Source: Methylovorus mays
Lineage (GTDB): Bacteria > Pseudomonadota > Gammaproteobacteria > Burkholderiales > Methylophilaceae
Assembly: GCF_020531915.1 (NCBI RefSeq)
Contig: NZ_JAJAVG010000008.1
Location: 310,001-374,000, forward strand
DNA length: 64,000 bases
Direction of reading: 5' to 3'
Under the pieces are notes generated by a model. The model did no database searches and had not been told where the DNA came from. It saw nothing but the letters and a program-made list of their open reading frames with translations. How positions within the stretch are numbered: the stretch's first letter is position 1; the number at the start of each line of letters is the position of its first letter. Positions 27,729 to 36,671 of this stretch are shown here, one piece after another. Made by a program: the position numbers and the translations under genes.

Positions 27729-28516
27729 GCGACAACGCGAATAACAAACCCAGCCCGCCGCCAGCGCCGGTATGCGAAGCGCGCAATGTCTGGACCGAGT
27801 TTGGCGATGTGGTGATACATCGCGATCTCAACCTGGTGATGGAGCGCGGCGAAATCATGGCGCTGGTCGGCGGCTCCGGTAGTGGCAAGACCACCTTGCT
27901 GCGCCATATTGTCGGGCTGACCGAACCGTCACGCGGCGATATCTTGCTGTTTGGGGAAAATCTGCACGCGCTGGAGCGTGAGCGGCGGCAGCGCCTGATG
28001 ACGCGGCTGGGCATGCTGTTTCAACAGGGCGCGCTGTTTTCGGCATTGTCGGTATTCGACAATATTGCCTTCCCCCTGCGCGAGTTGAAGCAGTTTGACG
28101 AGGACACCATACACACCCTGGTCATGCACAAGCTGACCCTGGTGGAGCTGGAGCCGCAGCATGCCAGCCTGCTGCCCGCCCAGCTTTCCGGCGGCATGAT
28201 CAAACGCGTGGGTCTGGCACGCGCCCTGGCGCTGGAGCCTGAGCTACTGGTGCTGGATGAACCCACCGCCGGGCTGGACCCGGATCGCAGCAGCAAATTC
28301 GTCGCCCTGATCAAGCAGATCAAGCAAACACTGGGGCTCACCGTGCTCTTCGTCACCCACGATATCGACACCCTGATCGCCATGAGCGACCGCGTCGCGG
28401 TGCTGGCGGACAAGCACATCATCACCGCCTGCTCGCTCCAGGCGCTGGGCGATGTCGACCACCCCTTCGTCACCAACTTCTTTCAGGGCATACATGCCCG
28501 CATGGAAAGGTCTTAA
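27725..28516 (+). CDS. MlaF-type ABC transporter ATPase
   Basis: The 263-residue ATPase has Walker A GGSGSGKTT near residue 45, the Q-loop, signature LSGGMIKRVGLARAL, Walker B LLVLDEPTAGLDP and H-loop VLFVTHD. The ATG overlaps the permease stop (ATGA), so the two are translationally coupled. It powers the MCE system with the adjacent permease; the direction of lipid movement cannot be read from sequence. Confidence 0.94.
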   Translation: MSDNANNKPSPPPAPVCEARNVWTEFGDVVIHRDLNLVMERGEIMALVGGSGSGKTTLLRHIVGLTEPSRGDILLFGENLHALERERRQRLMTRLGMLFQQGALFSALSVFDNIAFPLRELKQFDEDTIHTLVMHKLTLVELEPQHASLLPAQLSGGMIKRVGLARALALEPELLVLDEPTAGLDPDRSSKFVALIKQIKQTLGLTVLFVTHDIDTLIAMSDRVAVLADKHIITACSLQALGDVDHPFVTNFFQGIHARMERS

Positions 28517-28522
28517 TCAACC

Positions 28523-29467
28523 ATGGAAAATCGCTCGCACGCCATTGCCGTCGGCCTGTTTACCCTGATTCTGGGGCTCGCGGCCATCTTCGCCTTCTGG
28601 TGGCTTTCCGGAGCGCGCGAAGAAAAAACGCATTACACCATCAACTCCAATCGCCCGGTCAGCGGCCTCAACCCGGAAGCCTCGGTCAAGTTTCGCGGCG
28701 TGGAAGTCGGCAAGGTGCTGCAGATTTCACTGGATGACAACACGCAGAATGACATCCATGTCGAGATTGAAGTCACCAAAACCCTGCAACTGAGCAAGGC
28801 CGCCTATGCCGAACTGCGCCTGCAAGGCGTGACCGGTCTCGCGTATATCGACCTCAACGATGATGGCAGCAGCCAGCAGCGACTGGGGCCAGACGACACC
28901 ATTCCGCTACGGCCCTCGTTTGTGGACCGCTTTACCGAGCATGCACCGGAGATCATCGAACAGGTGGAAACCCTGGTGAAAAGCAGCAGCCAGCTCGCCG
29001 CCACAGCGCATGAGATGATGCAGAAAATAGACACCGACCAACTCAACCGCACCATTGCCAATCTGGAGAAAGCCTCGGCACAACTGGAGCCGCTGCTGCG
29101 CACCAGCACCGCCACCATGAACCGGCTGGGCAGCTTTGCCTCCGAGCGCAATCGCCAGCAACTGGAAACCACCCTGCAAAGCCTGCAGCAAACCTCGGAC
29201 GCCGTACGCCCGCTAATGGATACCCTGGGCCAAAGTGCGCGTGATTTCAGCAGCATGACGGGCACGCTCACGCAAAGCAGCCAGCAACTCAGCGACAGTC
29301 TGCAGCAAGACACCCTGCCCCGCCTGAATGCGCTGACCGACAGCCTGCAGCGCGACTCCCAGCAGTTTGAGCAATTGATGGAAATGCTGGAAGACCACCC
29401 GCAAAGCCTGCTGCTGGGCAAACCCAAAGCCCAGCCCGGCCCCGGCGAAGCTGGCTTCAAGCCTTAA
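28523..29467 (+). CDS. MlaD/MCE-family substrate-binding protein
   Basis: The 314-residue protein has an N-terminal transmembrane anchor (about residues 7-29), one MCE domain (about 38-117; GLNPEASVKFRGVEVGKVLQI and LRLQGVTGLAYIDLND), and a long Gln/Ser-rich helical C terminus (about 130-300) likely to form a coiled-coil needle. It is longer than E. coli MlaD (about 183 residues) and closer to PqiB/LetB or Mce-type single-domain proteins. It is the periplasmic lipid-binding ring of the cassette. Confidence 0.92.
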   Translation: MENRSHAIAVGLFTLILGLAAIFAFWWLSGAREEKTHYTINSNRPVSGLNPEASVKFRGVEVGKVLQISLDDNTQNDIHVEIEVTKTLQLSKAAYAELRLQGVTGLAYIDLNDDGSSQQRLGPDDTIPLRPSFVDRFTEHAPEIIEQVETLVKSSSQLAATAHEMMQKIDTDQLNRTIANLEKASAQLEPLLRTSTATMNRLGSFASERNRQQLETTLQSLQQTSDAVRPLMDTLGQSARDFSSMTGTLTQSSQQLSDSLQQDTLPRLNALTDSLQRDSQQFEQLMEMLEDHPQSLLLGKPKAQPGPGEAGFKP

Positions 29468-29495
29468 CCCCAATAAGGACAAATGAGGAACTGAC

Positions 29496-30071
29496 ATGCA
29501 ACGATGGATCACATTACTGATACTGGCAGGCAGTCTCAGCGCCTGCCTCAGCCTCAATGGCAACAAGCCACAAAGCGGCCCGCAGACCTTTGACTTTGGC
29601 CTGGGCGAACCCGGCGAACGCATCGCCACCCAGACCAGCATTGAAACCATACGCAGCGGCGATGCGCTCAATAACAAGCGCATACGTTACCGGATGGCCT
29701 ACCAGAATGCCCAGCAGGTCGCCTACTATGCCGACAGCCGCTGGACCGCCCCGCCCGCCGAACTGCTGACGCAATCACTGCGCAACCGGCAAGCGCCCGC
29801 CGCGACCAGCAACGGTTGCCTGCTGACACTCTCACTGGATAGTTTTGATCAGGTATTTGACAGCCCGACCGCGAGCCATGGCCTGGTACAGATCAGCGCC
29901 AGCCTGCAGCAAAAGAAATCGCGCCAGACCGTGGCAAGCCGCACATTTCAAGCCAGCAGCCCCGCCCCCACGGCCGACGCCGCTGGCGGCGTTGCCGCCC
30001 TCAGCAAGGCCAGCAACCAGCTGCTGGGCGAGCTGTTGACCTGGACCGAGAGCCAGGCCGCGTGCAACTAA
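29496..30071 (+). CDS. ABC-type transport auxiliary lipoprotein (PqiC/YmbA-like)
   Basis: The 191-residue protein has a lipoprotein signal (lipobox LSAC, Cys17) and the DUF330/ABC_trans_aux pattern: FDFGLGEPGER, RIRYRMAYQNAQQVAYYADSRW, a PPAELLTQSLR helix and LDSFDQVFDSPTASHGLVQI. Such outer-membrane lipoproteins receive lipids or dock the MCE tunnel, as PqiC does for PqiAB. It follows the MCE gene by 28 bp and closes the operon; no MlaC is present here. Confidence 0.88.
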   Translation: MQRWITLLILAGSLSACLSLNGNKPQSGPQTFDFGLGEPGERIATQTSIETIRSGDALNNKRIRYRMAYQNAQQVAYYADSRWTAPPAELLTQSLRNRQAPAATSNGCLLTLSLDSFDQVFDSPTASHGLVQISASLQQKKSRQTVASRTFQASSPAPTADAAGGVAALSKASNQLLGELLTWTESQAACN

Positions 30072-30084
30072 ACTCTTGTCTTGC

Positions 30085-31965
30085 TTAGGCTCTTTCCGGC
30101 AACGCAATCCCGCGTTCACACGCCCACATCAGCCGCCAGCGAATGACTTGGTCAGGGGTTTCCAAAGGCAAGCCCAGCCTGGCGGTGAGCGATGGCAAAG
30201 GCTCGCCTTGTACCACAAAGGATTGATGGCGCCAGGCCTCGCTGCTGAATCCCGAGTTAAATCGTTTGTATAGCGCATGGTCTTTTACCGTGACCACGGG
30301 TTGCCAGATGCCGCTCTGGGGGCAAACGTCCCCCTCCCCACAAAACGTCCCGGTGGCACTGGCTATCGGCAATACCGTACCTTGCCTCGCCAGCCAGTCG
30401 GTGGGCACGTATTGCTTGTGCGCTTCGCCCACAAACAGCCACTGGATGTCAGCATGGCTTGCATCATTTTCAAACCAGAACTCTTCTGACACTTGCCCGG
30501 TCAGCCGCATGGGCTCGCCTGCTTCATAAAACAAGGGGGCGAGGCCGCTGATGGCTTGCTGGCGCACATAGGCATCTACCCCATATTCCTGCGGGGTGAG
30601 CACATGGTCAAACACACTGCTGGCCTGGTAGTAGCCTGAGCGCTGAGCCCGGACGATGCCCACGCGGACCTCAGGGACCGATAGAATGCTATTGAACCCG
30701 ACAAAGGGCCGGGGGCTGATGTTGGGTAGCATGAAGATGGCATGGCCTTCGGGGATATGGGCACGCCCCTTGGCGCCGTGAGCAGGCAGACTGACGGGCT
30801 TGGGGGTCACGCGCAGCCCCTGGGCTGCATCGATCAGGGTTTTGGGGTTGCTATCCCACTGCGGCAGCTTGGCAGGCGGCAGGGGCAGGACTTTGTCCAG
30901 ATTGGGGAAACGGCGGTCGGGGTCGTTGTAGAGGGCATCGCCCAGCGTGCTGTACCGGCGGGCGCGGGCGGGGTCTTTGGCGTACTGCACCAGGGCGTCT
31001 CCATTATCAAAGGAGGAAAACAGATAGTTGGCCGCATCCTCACTCCCGAACTTCACGCCATCGTGCAGCACTTGCAGCGCACGGCGGAATTGGGCGTCAG
31101 TGTCGCCGTTGACGGCGCGTCCATGCTCGGCGTCCAGATCCAGCCAACGGCCCAATTCTATGCTGGCGGGGCCATAGCCTTGGGCATGGGCGCATTCCAG
31201 CAGTTTGTACATGAGAGGGCGATTTGCCCACATGCCATTAAAGTCGCGTTGTCCTTCCATATCTCGACGTATCAGTTCCAGTGTCAACGCTATCTTGGTC
31301 TGCGCCTTGGCACTGCCCATGTCGGCGGCCAGTTGCCAGAAGGCCCAGGCGCGGTCGGCATCGCCTCTCTTCAGTCCGTAGCCAGTGCGGTGGTAATCGC
31401 CCATCCAGAAGAAGGCGTCGGCCACCCCTTGCCGCATCAGGGCTTCGGTGCCTTTCAGCACAGTTTCCGGCGGGGCGGGAGGTACATAAAACGCGCCTTT
31501 GCTGCTGTTGATGCCCACACCCGTCCGGGCATTCTGCAGCCACATCAGCGCGGCTTTCCAGTGGCCCATTTCCGCTGCCTGCTGCCAGAGCTTCATGGCG
31601 GCGGGCCAGTTCTGCTCTTCTGGCCACAAGAGGCCGCTGGTGAGCGTCATGGCCTGCTCGTGCAGGGCTTGCGCCTGGGTGGTGAGGGCTGGCGCATGGT
31701 CAGCGGCATGGCGGCAGGTGAACGCATTGCTGTCGCGGTGGGGGTCGAAGGCCAGCAGATTGATATTGCGTGGCAGTACCTCAGGCTCGCTTAGCAGGGC
31801 CAGGTCGGATTGGGCGGTAAAGGGCTGTGCGTAGGCTTGGGGTGTGGGCATGATGGGATAAAAGTGAAGCAACAAAAAAGTGCCGCCGACGAACACCGCC
31901 AGCAGCAGGGTAATGGTCACGGCCTTGACAAGGCGGGTGTGAGGGGGGCGGTTATTCATCATCAA
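30085..31965 (-). CDS. Sel1-repeat membrane-anchored protein, candidate immunity protein for the adjacent phospholipase D
   Basis: The 626-residue protein has an N-terminal transmembrane helix (about residues 14-36), Sel1-like repeats in the first half (WPAAMKLWQQAAEMGHWKAA; DADRAWAFWQLAADMGSAKAQ) and a C-terminal half with no domain I recognise with certainty, possibly the DUF6396 type often found beside PLD effectors. The start overlaps the phospholipase stop by four bases. Sel1-repeat proteins are known immunity partners of T6SS Tle5-type phospholipases, held in the periplasm. Function as immunity protein is inferred from context. The ORF opens with three Met codons. Confidence 0.68.
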   Translation of the reverse strand: MMMNNRPPHTRLVKAVTITLLLAVFVGGTFLLLHFYPIMPTPQAYAQPFTAQSDLALLSEPEVLPRNINLLAFDPHRDSNAFTCRHAADHAPALTTQAQALHEQAMTLTSGLLWPEEQNWPAAMKLWQQAAEMGHWKAALMWLQNARTGVGINSSKGAFYVPPAPPETVLKGTEALMRQGVADAFFWMGDYHRTGYGLKRGDADRAWAFWQLAADMGSAKAQTKIALTLELIRRDMEGQRDFNGMWANRPLMYKLLECAHAQGYGPASIELGRWLDLDAEHGRAVNGDTDAQFRRALQVLHDGVKFGSEDAANYLFSSFDNGDALVQYAKDPARARRYSTLGDALYNDPDRRFPNLDKVLPLPPAKLPQWDSNPKTLIDAAQGLRVTPKPVSLPAHGAKGRAHIPEGHAIFMLPNISPRPFVGFNSILSVPEVRVGIVRAQRSGYYQASSVFDHVLTPQEYGVDAYVRQQAISGLAPLFYEAGEPMRLTGQVSEEFWFENDASHADIQWLFVGEAHKQYVPTDWLARQGTVLPIASATGTFCGEGDVCPQSGIWQPVVTVKDHALYKRFNSGFSSEAWRHQSFVVQGEPLPSLTARLGLPLETPDQVIRWRLMWACERGIALPERA

Positions 31966-34013
31966 CCCACTCTGTCCTTGGCCACGCGATCGTCTTTGAA
32001 AGCCACGATGAAGCCATCGAATTTTTTATTTTCTTTAATCTGACGAGCATTGAACGCCGCCAATTTTTTCCAATTTTCAAAGGTATCGTCCATGCTGTCG
32101 GAATAGGCGTTGCCGCCGTCGTACAGGCCGCCGGTCTGCAGGCTCCAGATGCGCTTGCGCAGTTCGCGGTTGTGCGGAATGCTGTCGGTCGCCACATTGA
32201 TCTCGCTATCGGCGGCCATGGAGCGCAGGTTGAGGTTGGCACTGCCCAGGGTCATGAAGTTGTCATCAACCAGCATCAGTTTGCTGTGGATGTAGATATC
32301 GCGACTGCTACCCAGCTTGCCGCCCGGCGGATTGGCGGTGGCCATTTTGGCGATCAGGACTTTCATGCGCAGGCTTTTGCCGTCCTGGATCAGCACGCCT
32401 TCCTTATCCAGCGTGGGGGGCTTGACCTGCGCCGCATGGGTGGCAATATCGCGTTCACTGGCGCTAATGCCATGCTGATCTGGCTGGCTCAGGATGTGGT
32501 CGGTGGCACCTTGCTGCCCCGGCATGGCGTCGCCGTGGCCCAATGCCTTGATGGTGTCATGGGTACGTGGCACCATGCCGGCGTTTTCCGGATGGGGGAT
32601 GACCACCATCAGATGCAGCAGCGGCACGTTGTCGCGTGTGCTTCCCACCTCCTTATGTCCTTGCAGATAGGCTTCACGCTGCTCTTTGAGATGATCGGCC
32701 CAAGGCTCGTAAAAGAAATACTGGTTTTCGATATAGATGTAGCGCCGTGCCGTGCTGGCGACATGCATGTACGCCAGCCGTATGCTTTTGTCGTAGTTGG
32801 TGTTTTCTTCTCCCTGATAGGCTTCTTCTGGCTGCGTGCGCAGGATTTGCAAGCGGGCAACATGGCTGGCGGCGCTGGTCTCAACGGGCTGGCTGAGGCG
32901 GGAGGGGTTGAGCGCTGCATTCAAGGGGGCGGGCTGTTTCGGCGCAGGGGGGCGGTTGCGCTGGAAGGGAACCGTCAGCGGTGGCAAGGCCGTCGCCCGG
33001 TTCCAGGCGCGGGTAAAGTTGATCCAGACATCCTGCAGGGCGGGCCCATGAATGCGGCAGGCATAATCCTGAAAGGGTTTGCGGCTGATGGGCTGACCCG
33101 CCTTGATCGCCGTTTGCACGATGGCATCGGTGCGGATGCCCTTTTCCTCCGCCGCCTTCAGTTCGGCCTGGGTGCTGAAGTCCTGTTCCCGCAAGTGGCT
33201 GTCAAACAGGTGCTGGGCGTCGTCCCAGTAGTCAGTCACGCTGTTAAGCCCCATGACATAACCCACCGCATGCTCTCCATCGGCATGGTCATAGTCGATG
33301 AGGATGGGTTTCTGGTGGTGCGTGGCATAACGTTCGATCAGCGTTTGCTCGTCAAATATGCCAAAAACCTCCCCCCCTTGTTGGCTGGGCTTGATGGGCT
33401 CATCCTTCACGCTGGCTTGCACCTTGTCGTCGGCGCCATCCCGGCAGCGCACTGTCAGGTTGGGGATGCGGCCATGGGTGGCATCGCGCCACCACTGGAT
33501 GCAGTAATCCTGACGGATGTCAGCGAGGGGCTTGGGCATCTTTGCGTTGGGGTTGCGCTCATCCCAGGTCCATGTCAGTGTCCCGCCGGGCGGGGTATTG
33601 TCCGTGGCAACATAGCCCACGAGATTATTCTGCACGGAAGAGCCACCGTAGTTGTACCAGACCAGCAGGCGAACCTGCACGCCCTCCGCTGCTTTGCGCC
33701 GTAAGAGCTCGCCATAGGGCAGGCCGTTGGCCCATGGGTAATTTGCCTGGCCTTCGCCCCGCACCAGGGCCATGCCAGGGTCAAAGCCCCAGCAGACTAT
33801 GCACAGGCTGCCACGCGCCGCTTCAATATCTTGCGCGATCCGCCCAAACCCCTCTTGTCCGCAGATCAGCGTTTCGATCCGGTTGCCTGCGGTAATCGGG
33901 TGCGAGCGGCTTTTTTCCAGTAGCCATTGAAAGCTGTGCGTGGCTTCGCCTGTTTCCTTGTCGAGCGGGGCAATAACCCGGTTGTGCGTGTTGTAGGGGT
34001 CGCGTGGCTGCAT
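31962..34013 (-). CDS. Phospholipase D, Tle5-like candidate antibacterial effector
   Basis: The 683-residue protein has two HxKx4D catalytic motifs, HQKPILID in the middle and HSKLMLVD followed by GSANLNLRSM near the C terminus, the layout of large PLD-superfamily phospholipases. The N-terminal part (SLCIVCWGFDPGMALVRG; VQVRLLVWYNYGG) is typical of Tle5/PldA effectors. No signal peptide is visible. The enzyme probably cleaves phosphatidylethanolamine head groups in competing bacteria when delivered by a type VI secretion system, but no VgrG, PAAR or adaptor gene is in the window. A housekeeping phospholipase is the alternative. Confidence 0.72.
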   Translation of the reverse strand: MQPRDPYNTHNRVIAPLDKETGEATHSFQWLLEKSRSHPITAGNRIETLICGQEGFGRIAQDIEAARGSLCIVCWGFDPGMALVRGEGQANYPWANGLPYGELLRRKAAEGVQVRLLVWYNYGGSSVQNNLVGYVATDNTPPGGTLTWTWDERNPNAKMPKPLADIRQDYCIQWWRDATHGRIPNLTVRCRDGADDKVQASVKDEPIKPSQQGGEVFGIFDEQTLIERYATHHQKPILIDYDHADGEHAVGYVMGLNSVTDYWDDAQHLFDSHLREQDFSTQAELKAAEEKGIRTDAIVQTAIKAGQPISRKPFQDYACRIHGPALQDVWINFTRAWNRATALPPLTVPFQRNRPPAPKQPAPLNAALNPSRLSQPVETSAASHVARLQILRTQPEEAYQGEENTNYDKSIRLAYMHVASTARRYIYIENQYFFYEPWADHLKEQREAYLQGHKEVGSTRDNVPLLHLMVVIPHPENAGMVPRTHDTIKALGHGDAMPGQQGATDHILSQPDQHGISASERDIATHAAQVKPPTLDKEGVLIQDGKSLRMKVLIAKMATANPPGGKLGSSRDIYIHSKLMLVDDNFMTLGSANLNLRSMAADSEINVATDSIPHNRELRKRIWSLQTGGLYDGGNAYSDSMDDTFENWKKLAAFNARQIKENKKFDGFIVAFKDDRVAKDRVG

Positions 34014-34185
34014 GGTCGGTGAGCTCCTTGGGGATTATTGGCGGGCACACCATGCTGCTGGCTGATAGGAGACATCTCACGCAACACCCGGTATGCCTTG
34101 CCATGAGGGTGTCGATCATGCACAGGATTGTTAAAAATGAATATTGCCCCAAAGGGCTTGGGGGCAAAGGGATGTGGGATGTTTT

Positions 34186-34214
34186 ATTGCGCGCGCCAGA
34201 GGGACGCGCGCAAT
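34186..34214. repeat. G+C-rich stem-loop between the GGDEF-EAL and phospholipase genes
   Basis: Perfect ten-base arms (ATTGCGCGCG and complement) surround a nine-base loop, 24 bp past the GGDEF-EAL stop. No T-run follows on the minus strand. It may act as a weak terminator or a transcript-end stabiliser. The remaining part of the 225 bp gap (34014-34238) shows no gene. Confidence 0.45.
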
Positions 34215-34238
34215 GGAGCGATCAGAACAAAATGGCGT

Positions 34239-36494
34239 TTAAATAGGCGTCGGCCAGTTCTGCAACAGCAGGGCAAATTCCGCCGCCGGTAGAGGACGGC
34301 TGGCGATAAAGCCTTGCATCTGGTCGCAGCCTTCTTTCTTGAGGAATTCGAGCTGGTTGACATTCTCCACGCCTTCCGCAATCACATTCAGGCGCAGGCC
34401 GTGGGACATGCGGATGATGGCGGTAATGATGGTGGCATCGTCAGGATCGGTCTCGATATCGCGGATGAAGCTTTTGTCGATCTTGACGTTGTTGATCGGC
34501 AGGCGCTTGAGATAGGAAAGACTGGAGTAGCCGGTGCCAAAATCGTCCAGCGCCAGTTTGACGCCCATGCTTCTTAGCTTGTGCAGCCAGTTGATGACTT
34601 CGGTTTCGGCGTGGATGGCCACACTTTCGGTGACTTCCAGCTCCAGGTAATCCGGCTCCAGCCCGCTCATGAGCAGAATCTCGCTGACCTCTTGCAGGAA
34701 GTTGTGCTGGCGCAGCTGCACGGTGGAAAGGTTAACCGCCACCGGAATGCGCGCCAAGCCTGCGGCTTGCCATTCCTGGTTCTGGCGGCAGGCTTCGCGC
34801 ATGACCCACAGGCCTATTGGGCGGATCAGGCCGCTGTCTTCGGCAATCGGGATAAAGCGATCGGGTGCCACCAGCCCCCAGCTGGGGTGCTGCCAGCGGA
34901 TCAGGGCTTCGGCCCCGACCACCTGCCCGGTGCGGATATCGATCTTGGGCTGGTAATACAGCACAAACTCGTTACGCTCCACGGCCCGGCGCAGCTTGCT
35001 TTCGAGTTCGGCAATCTCCATCACACGCTCGTTCATGGCACGGGTGAAGAACTGGTAATTATTGCGTCCCAGCGATTTGGCGTGGTACATGGCGGCATCG
35101 GCATTTTTGGTCAAGAGCTCGCCGTTTTCGCCATCGTCGGGGAAGACAGCAATGCCGATACTGGCCGACACAGTGATTTCGTGCGCGCCTATTTCATAAG
35201 GCACGGTGGCGGCGGCCAGCAGTTTTTCGGCCACCTCGGCAGGTGAGAAGTAATTGGTCAGCTCGGGCAGCAGAATCATGAATTCATCGCCGCCCTGGCG
35301 GCTGATGGTGTCGCTGGCGCGCAGGCAGCTTTCCAGGCGGCGTGCCACCATTTTCAGCAGTTGGTCACCCACTTCGTGACCCAGGCTGTCGTTGATATTC
35401 TTGAAATGATCCAGGTCCAGGAACATCAGGGCGATGAATTCCTGATCACGCTTGGCAATGGTCAGCGCCTGATGCAGGCGGTCATTCAGCAACAGGCGAT
35501 TGGGCAGACCGGTGAGGTAATCATGCTCGGCCAGATAGGTCATCTTGTTGGCCATGTTGCGGGCTTCGCTCACGTCATGGAACACCAGCACCACACCCAG
35601 CACATTGCCATCCTGATCGCGGATGGGCGCCGCGGAATCTTCAATCGCGTATTCGTTGCCATGGCGACCGATCAGTGCGGTGTGGTTGGCAAGCCCGTAA
35701 ATTTCACCATGCTGCAACACCACATCCACCGGGTTGGGCACCAGCTTGCGCGTGCTTTCATTCACAATGCGGAACACTTCCAGCAGAGGCTTGCCCTGGG
35801 CTTCGGCGTTGCTCCAGCCGGTCATGCGCTCGGCAACCGGATTGAGGTAATTCACCCGCGACTGCTTGTCGGTTGTGATGACGCCATCGCCGATGGATTG
35901 CAGGGTGACCACGGCGCGCTGTTTCTCGGCGTAGAGGGTTTGCTCGGCTTCGCGCCGCAGATCAATTTCAAGCTTGAGCAGGCGGTTGATTTCTTCCAGC
36001 TCGGCCGTCCGCTGGCGCACCTGAATTTCCAGCGTGTCATTAAAGGCCGCCAGCGAGCGCTCAGCCAGCTCACGCTCTTCGACTTCGTGTTCCAGCCGTT
36101 CTACCGTATCCTCAAGCTGCTGCGTGCTGGGCAGACGCAAGGCTTGCGGCATCAGCCGCCACAGCATGATGGCGGTCACCAGCGAGGCAACCCCCGTGAT
36201 GGCTTTCATCGTCGCATCGGCCCAGTAGTCGGGGTTCCAGATCGTCCACAGGGAAAGCAAGTGGGTGGTGCCACAGGCAAAAATGAAAATGGAAAACATC
36301 ACGAATATCCAGTTGAACTGGAGATCGGGACGTTTGCGCACGAAATACACCAGTGCCATCGGAATCGAATAATAGGCAACAGCGATCATGAGATCGGAGA
36401 TGATGTAGGTCCAAAGCAAAGGTGGTTGCCACAGGTAACAATGCCCATGCGGCATGAAGCCATCGGTACTGAAAAAGCTGGTTATGACGTCCAT
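34239..36494 (-). CDS. Ethylene-receptor-like sensor with PAS, GGDEF and EAL domains
   Basis: The 751-residue protein has an N-terminal three-helix membrane domain (about residues 28-135) that matches the plant ETR1 ethylene-binding domain: YIISDLMIAVAYYSIP (Asp34), then FACGTTHLLSLWT with the Cys74-x3-His78 copper-ligand spacing. A coiled coil and a PAS domain follow (about 200-310), then a GGDEF domain with intact RQGGDEF and an RASD inhibitory site, then an EAL domain with GAEALIRWQHP, DDFGTGYSSL and AEGVEN. Both c-di-GMP activities look intact. AGGGA precedes the ATG at 36494; the open frame extends to a GTG at 36536 without ribosome-site support. Confidence 0.9.
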   Translation of the reverse strand: MDVITSFFSTDGFMPHGHCYLWQPPLLWTYIISDLMIAVAYYSIPMALVYFVRKRPDLQFNWIFVMFSIFIFACGTTHLLSLWTIWNPDYWADATMKAITGVASLVTAIMLWRLMPQALRLPSTQQLEDTVERLEHEVEERELAERSLAAFNDTLEIQVRQRTAELEEINRLLKLEIDLRREAEQTLYAEKQRAVVTLQSIGDGVITTDKQSRVNYLNPVAERMTGWSNAEAQGKPLLEVFRIVNESTRKLVPNPVDVVLQHGEIYGLANHTALIGRHGNEYAIEDSAAPIRDQDGNVLGVVLVFHDVSEARNMANKMTYLAEHDYLTGLPNRLLLNDRLHQALTIAKRDQEFIALMFLDLDHFKNINDSLGHEVGDQLLKMVARRLESCLRASDTISRQGGDEFMILLPELTNYFSPAEVAEKLLAAATVPYEIGAHEITVSASIGIAVFPDDGENGELLTKNADAAMYHAKSLGRNNYQFFTRAMNERVMEIAELESKLRRAVERNEFVLYYQPKIDIRTGQVVGAEALIRWQHPSWGLVAPDRFIPIAEDSGLIRPIGLWVMREACRQNQEWQAAGLARIPVAVNLSTVQLRQHNFLQEVSEILLMSGLEPDYLELEVTESVAIHAETEVINWLHKLRSMGVKLALDDFGTGYSSLSYLKRLPINNVKIDKSFIRDIETDPDDATIITAIIRMSHGLRLNVIAEGVENVNQLEFLKKEGCDQMQGFIASRPLPAAEFALLLQNWPTPI

Positions 36495-36671
36495 CGCGGT
36501 TCCCTGTTTCTCGATTGCCATTAAGGCGTTATACACGTTTTCTTATGCACGCGGCTCTGATGAAGATAAACATCAGGAACTATGGGCAAGCTTTCACATC
36601 ACATAAAAAGTAATACTTAAACACATCACGTACGCCAGTTTTTAACCAGAACAATCACCTCACTGGATACC

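Noticed and set aside
32172-33704. 510-codon plus-strand frame opposite the phospholipase
   Set aside because: The minus-strand gene has both catalytic motifs and a coupled partner; the plus frame shows no conserved motif.
30085-34013. A complete type VI secretion cluster
   Set aside because: No tss, hcp, vgrG or PAAR gene was found in the window; only the candidate effector and immunity genes are present.
36557-36576. CTGATG/CATCAG inverted repeat in the gap before the lipid kinase
   Set aside because: Six-base arms at this spacing are expected by chance and nothing else supports an operator.
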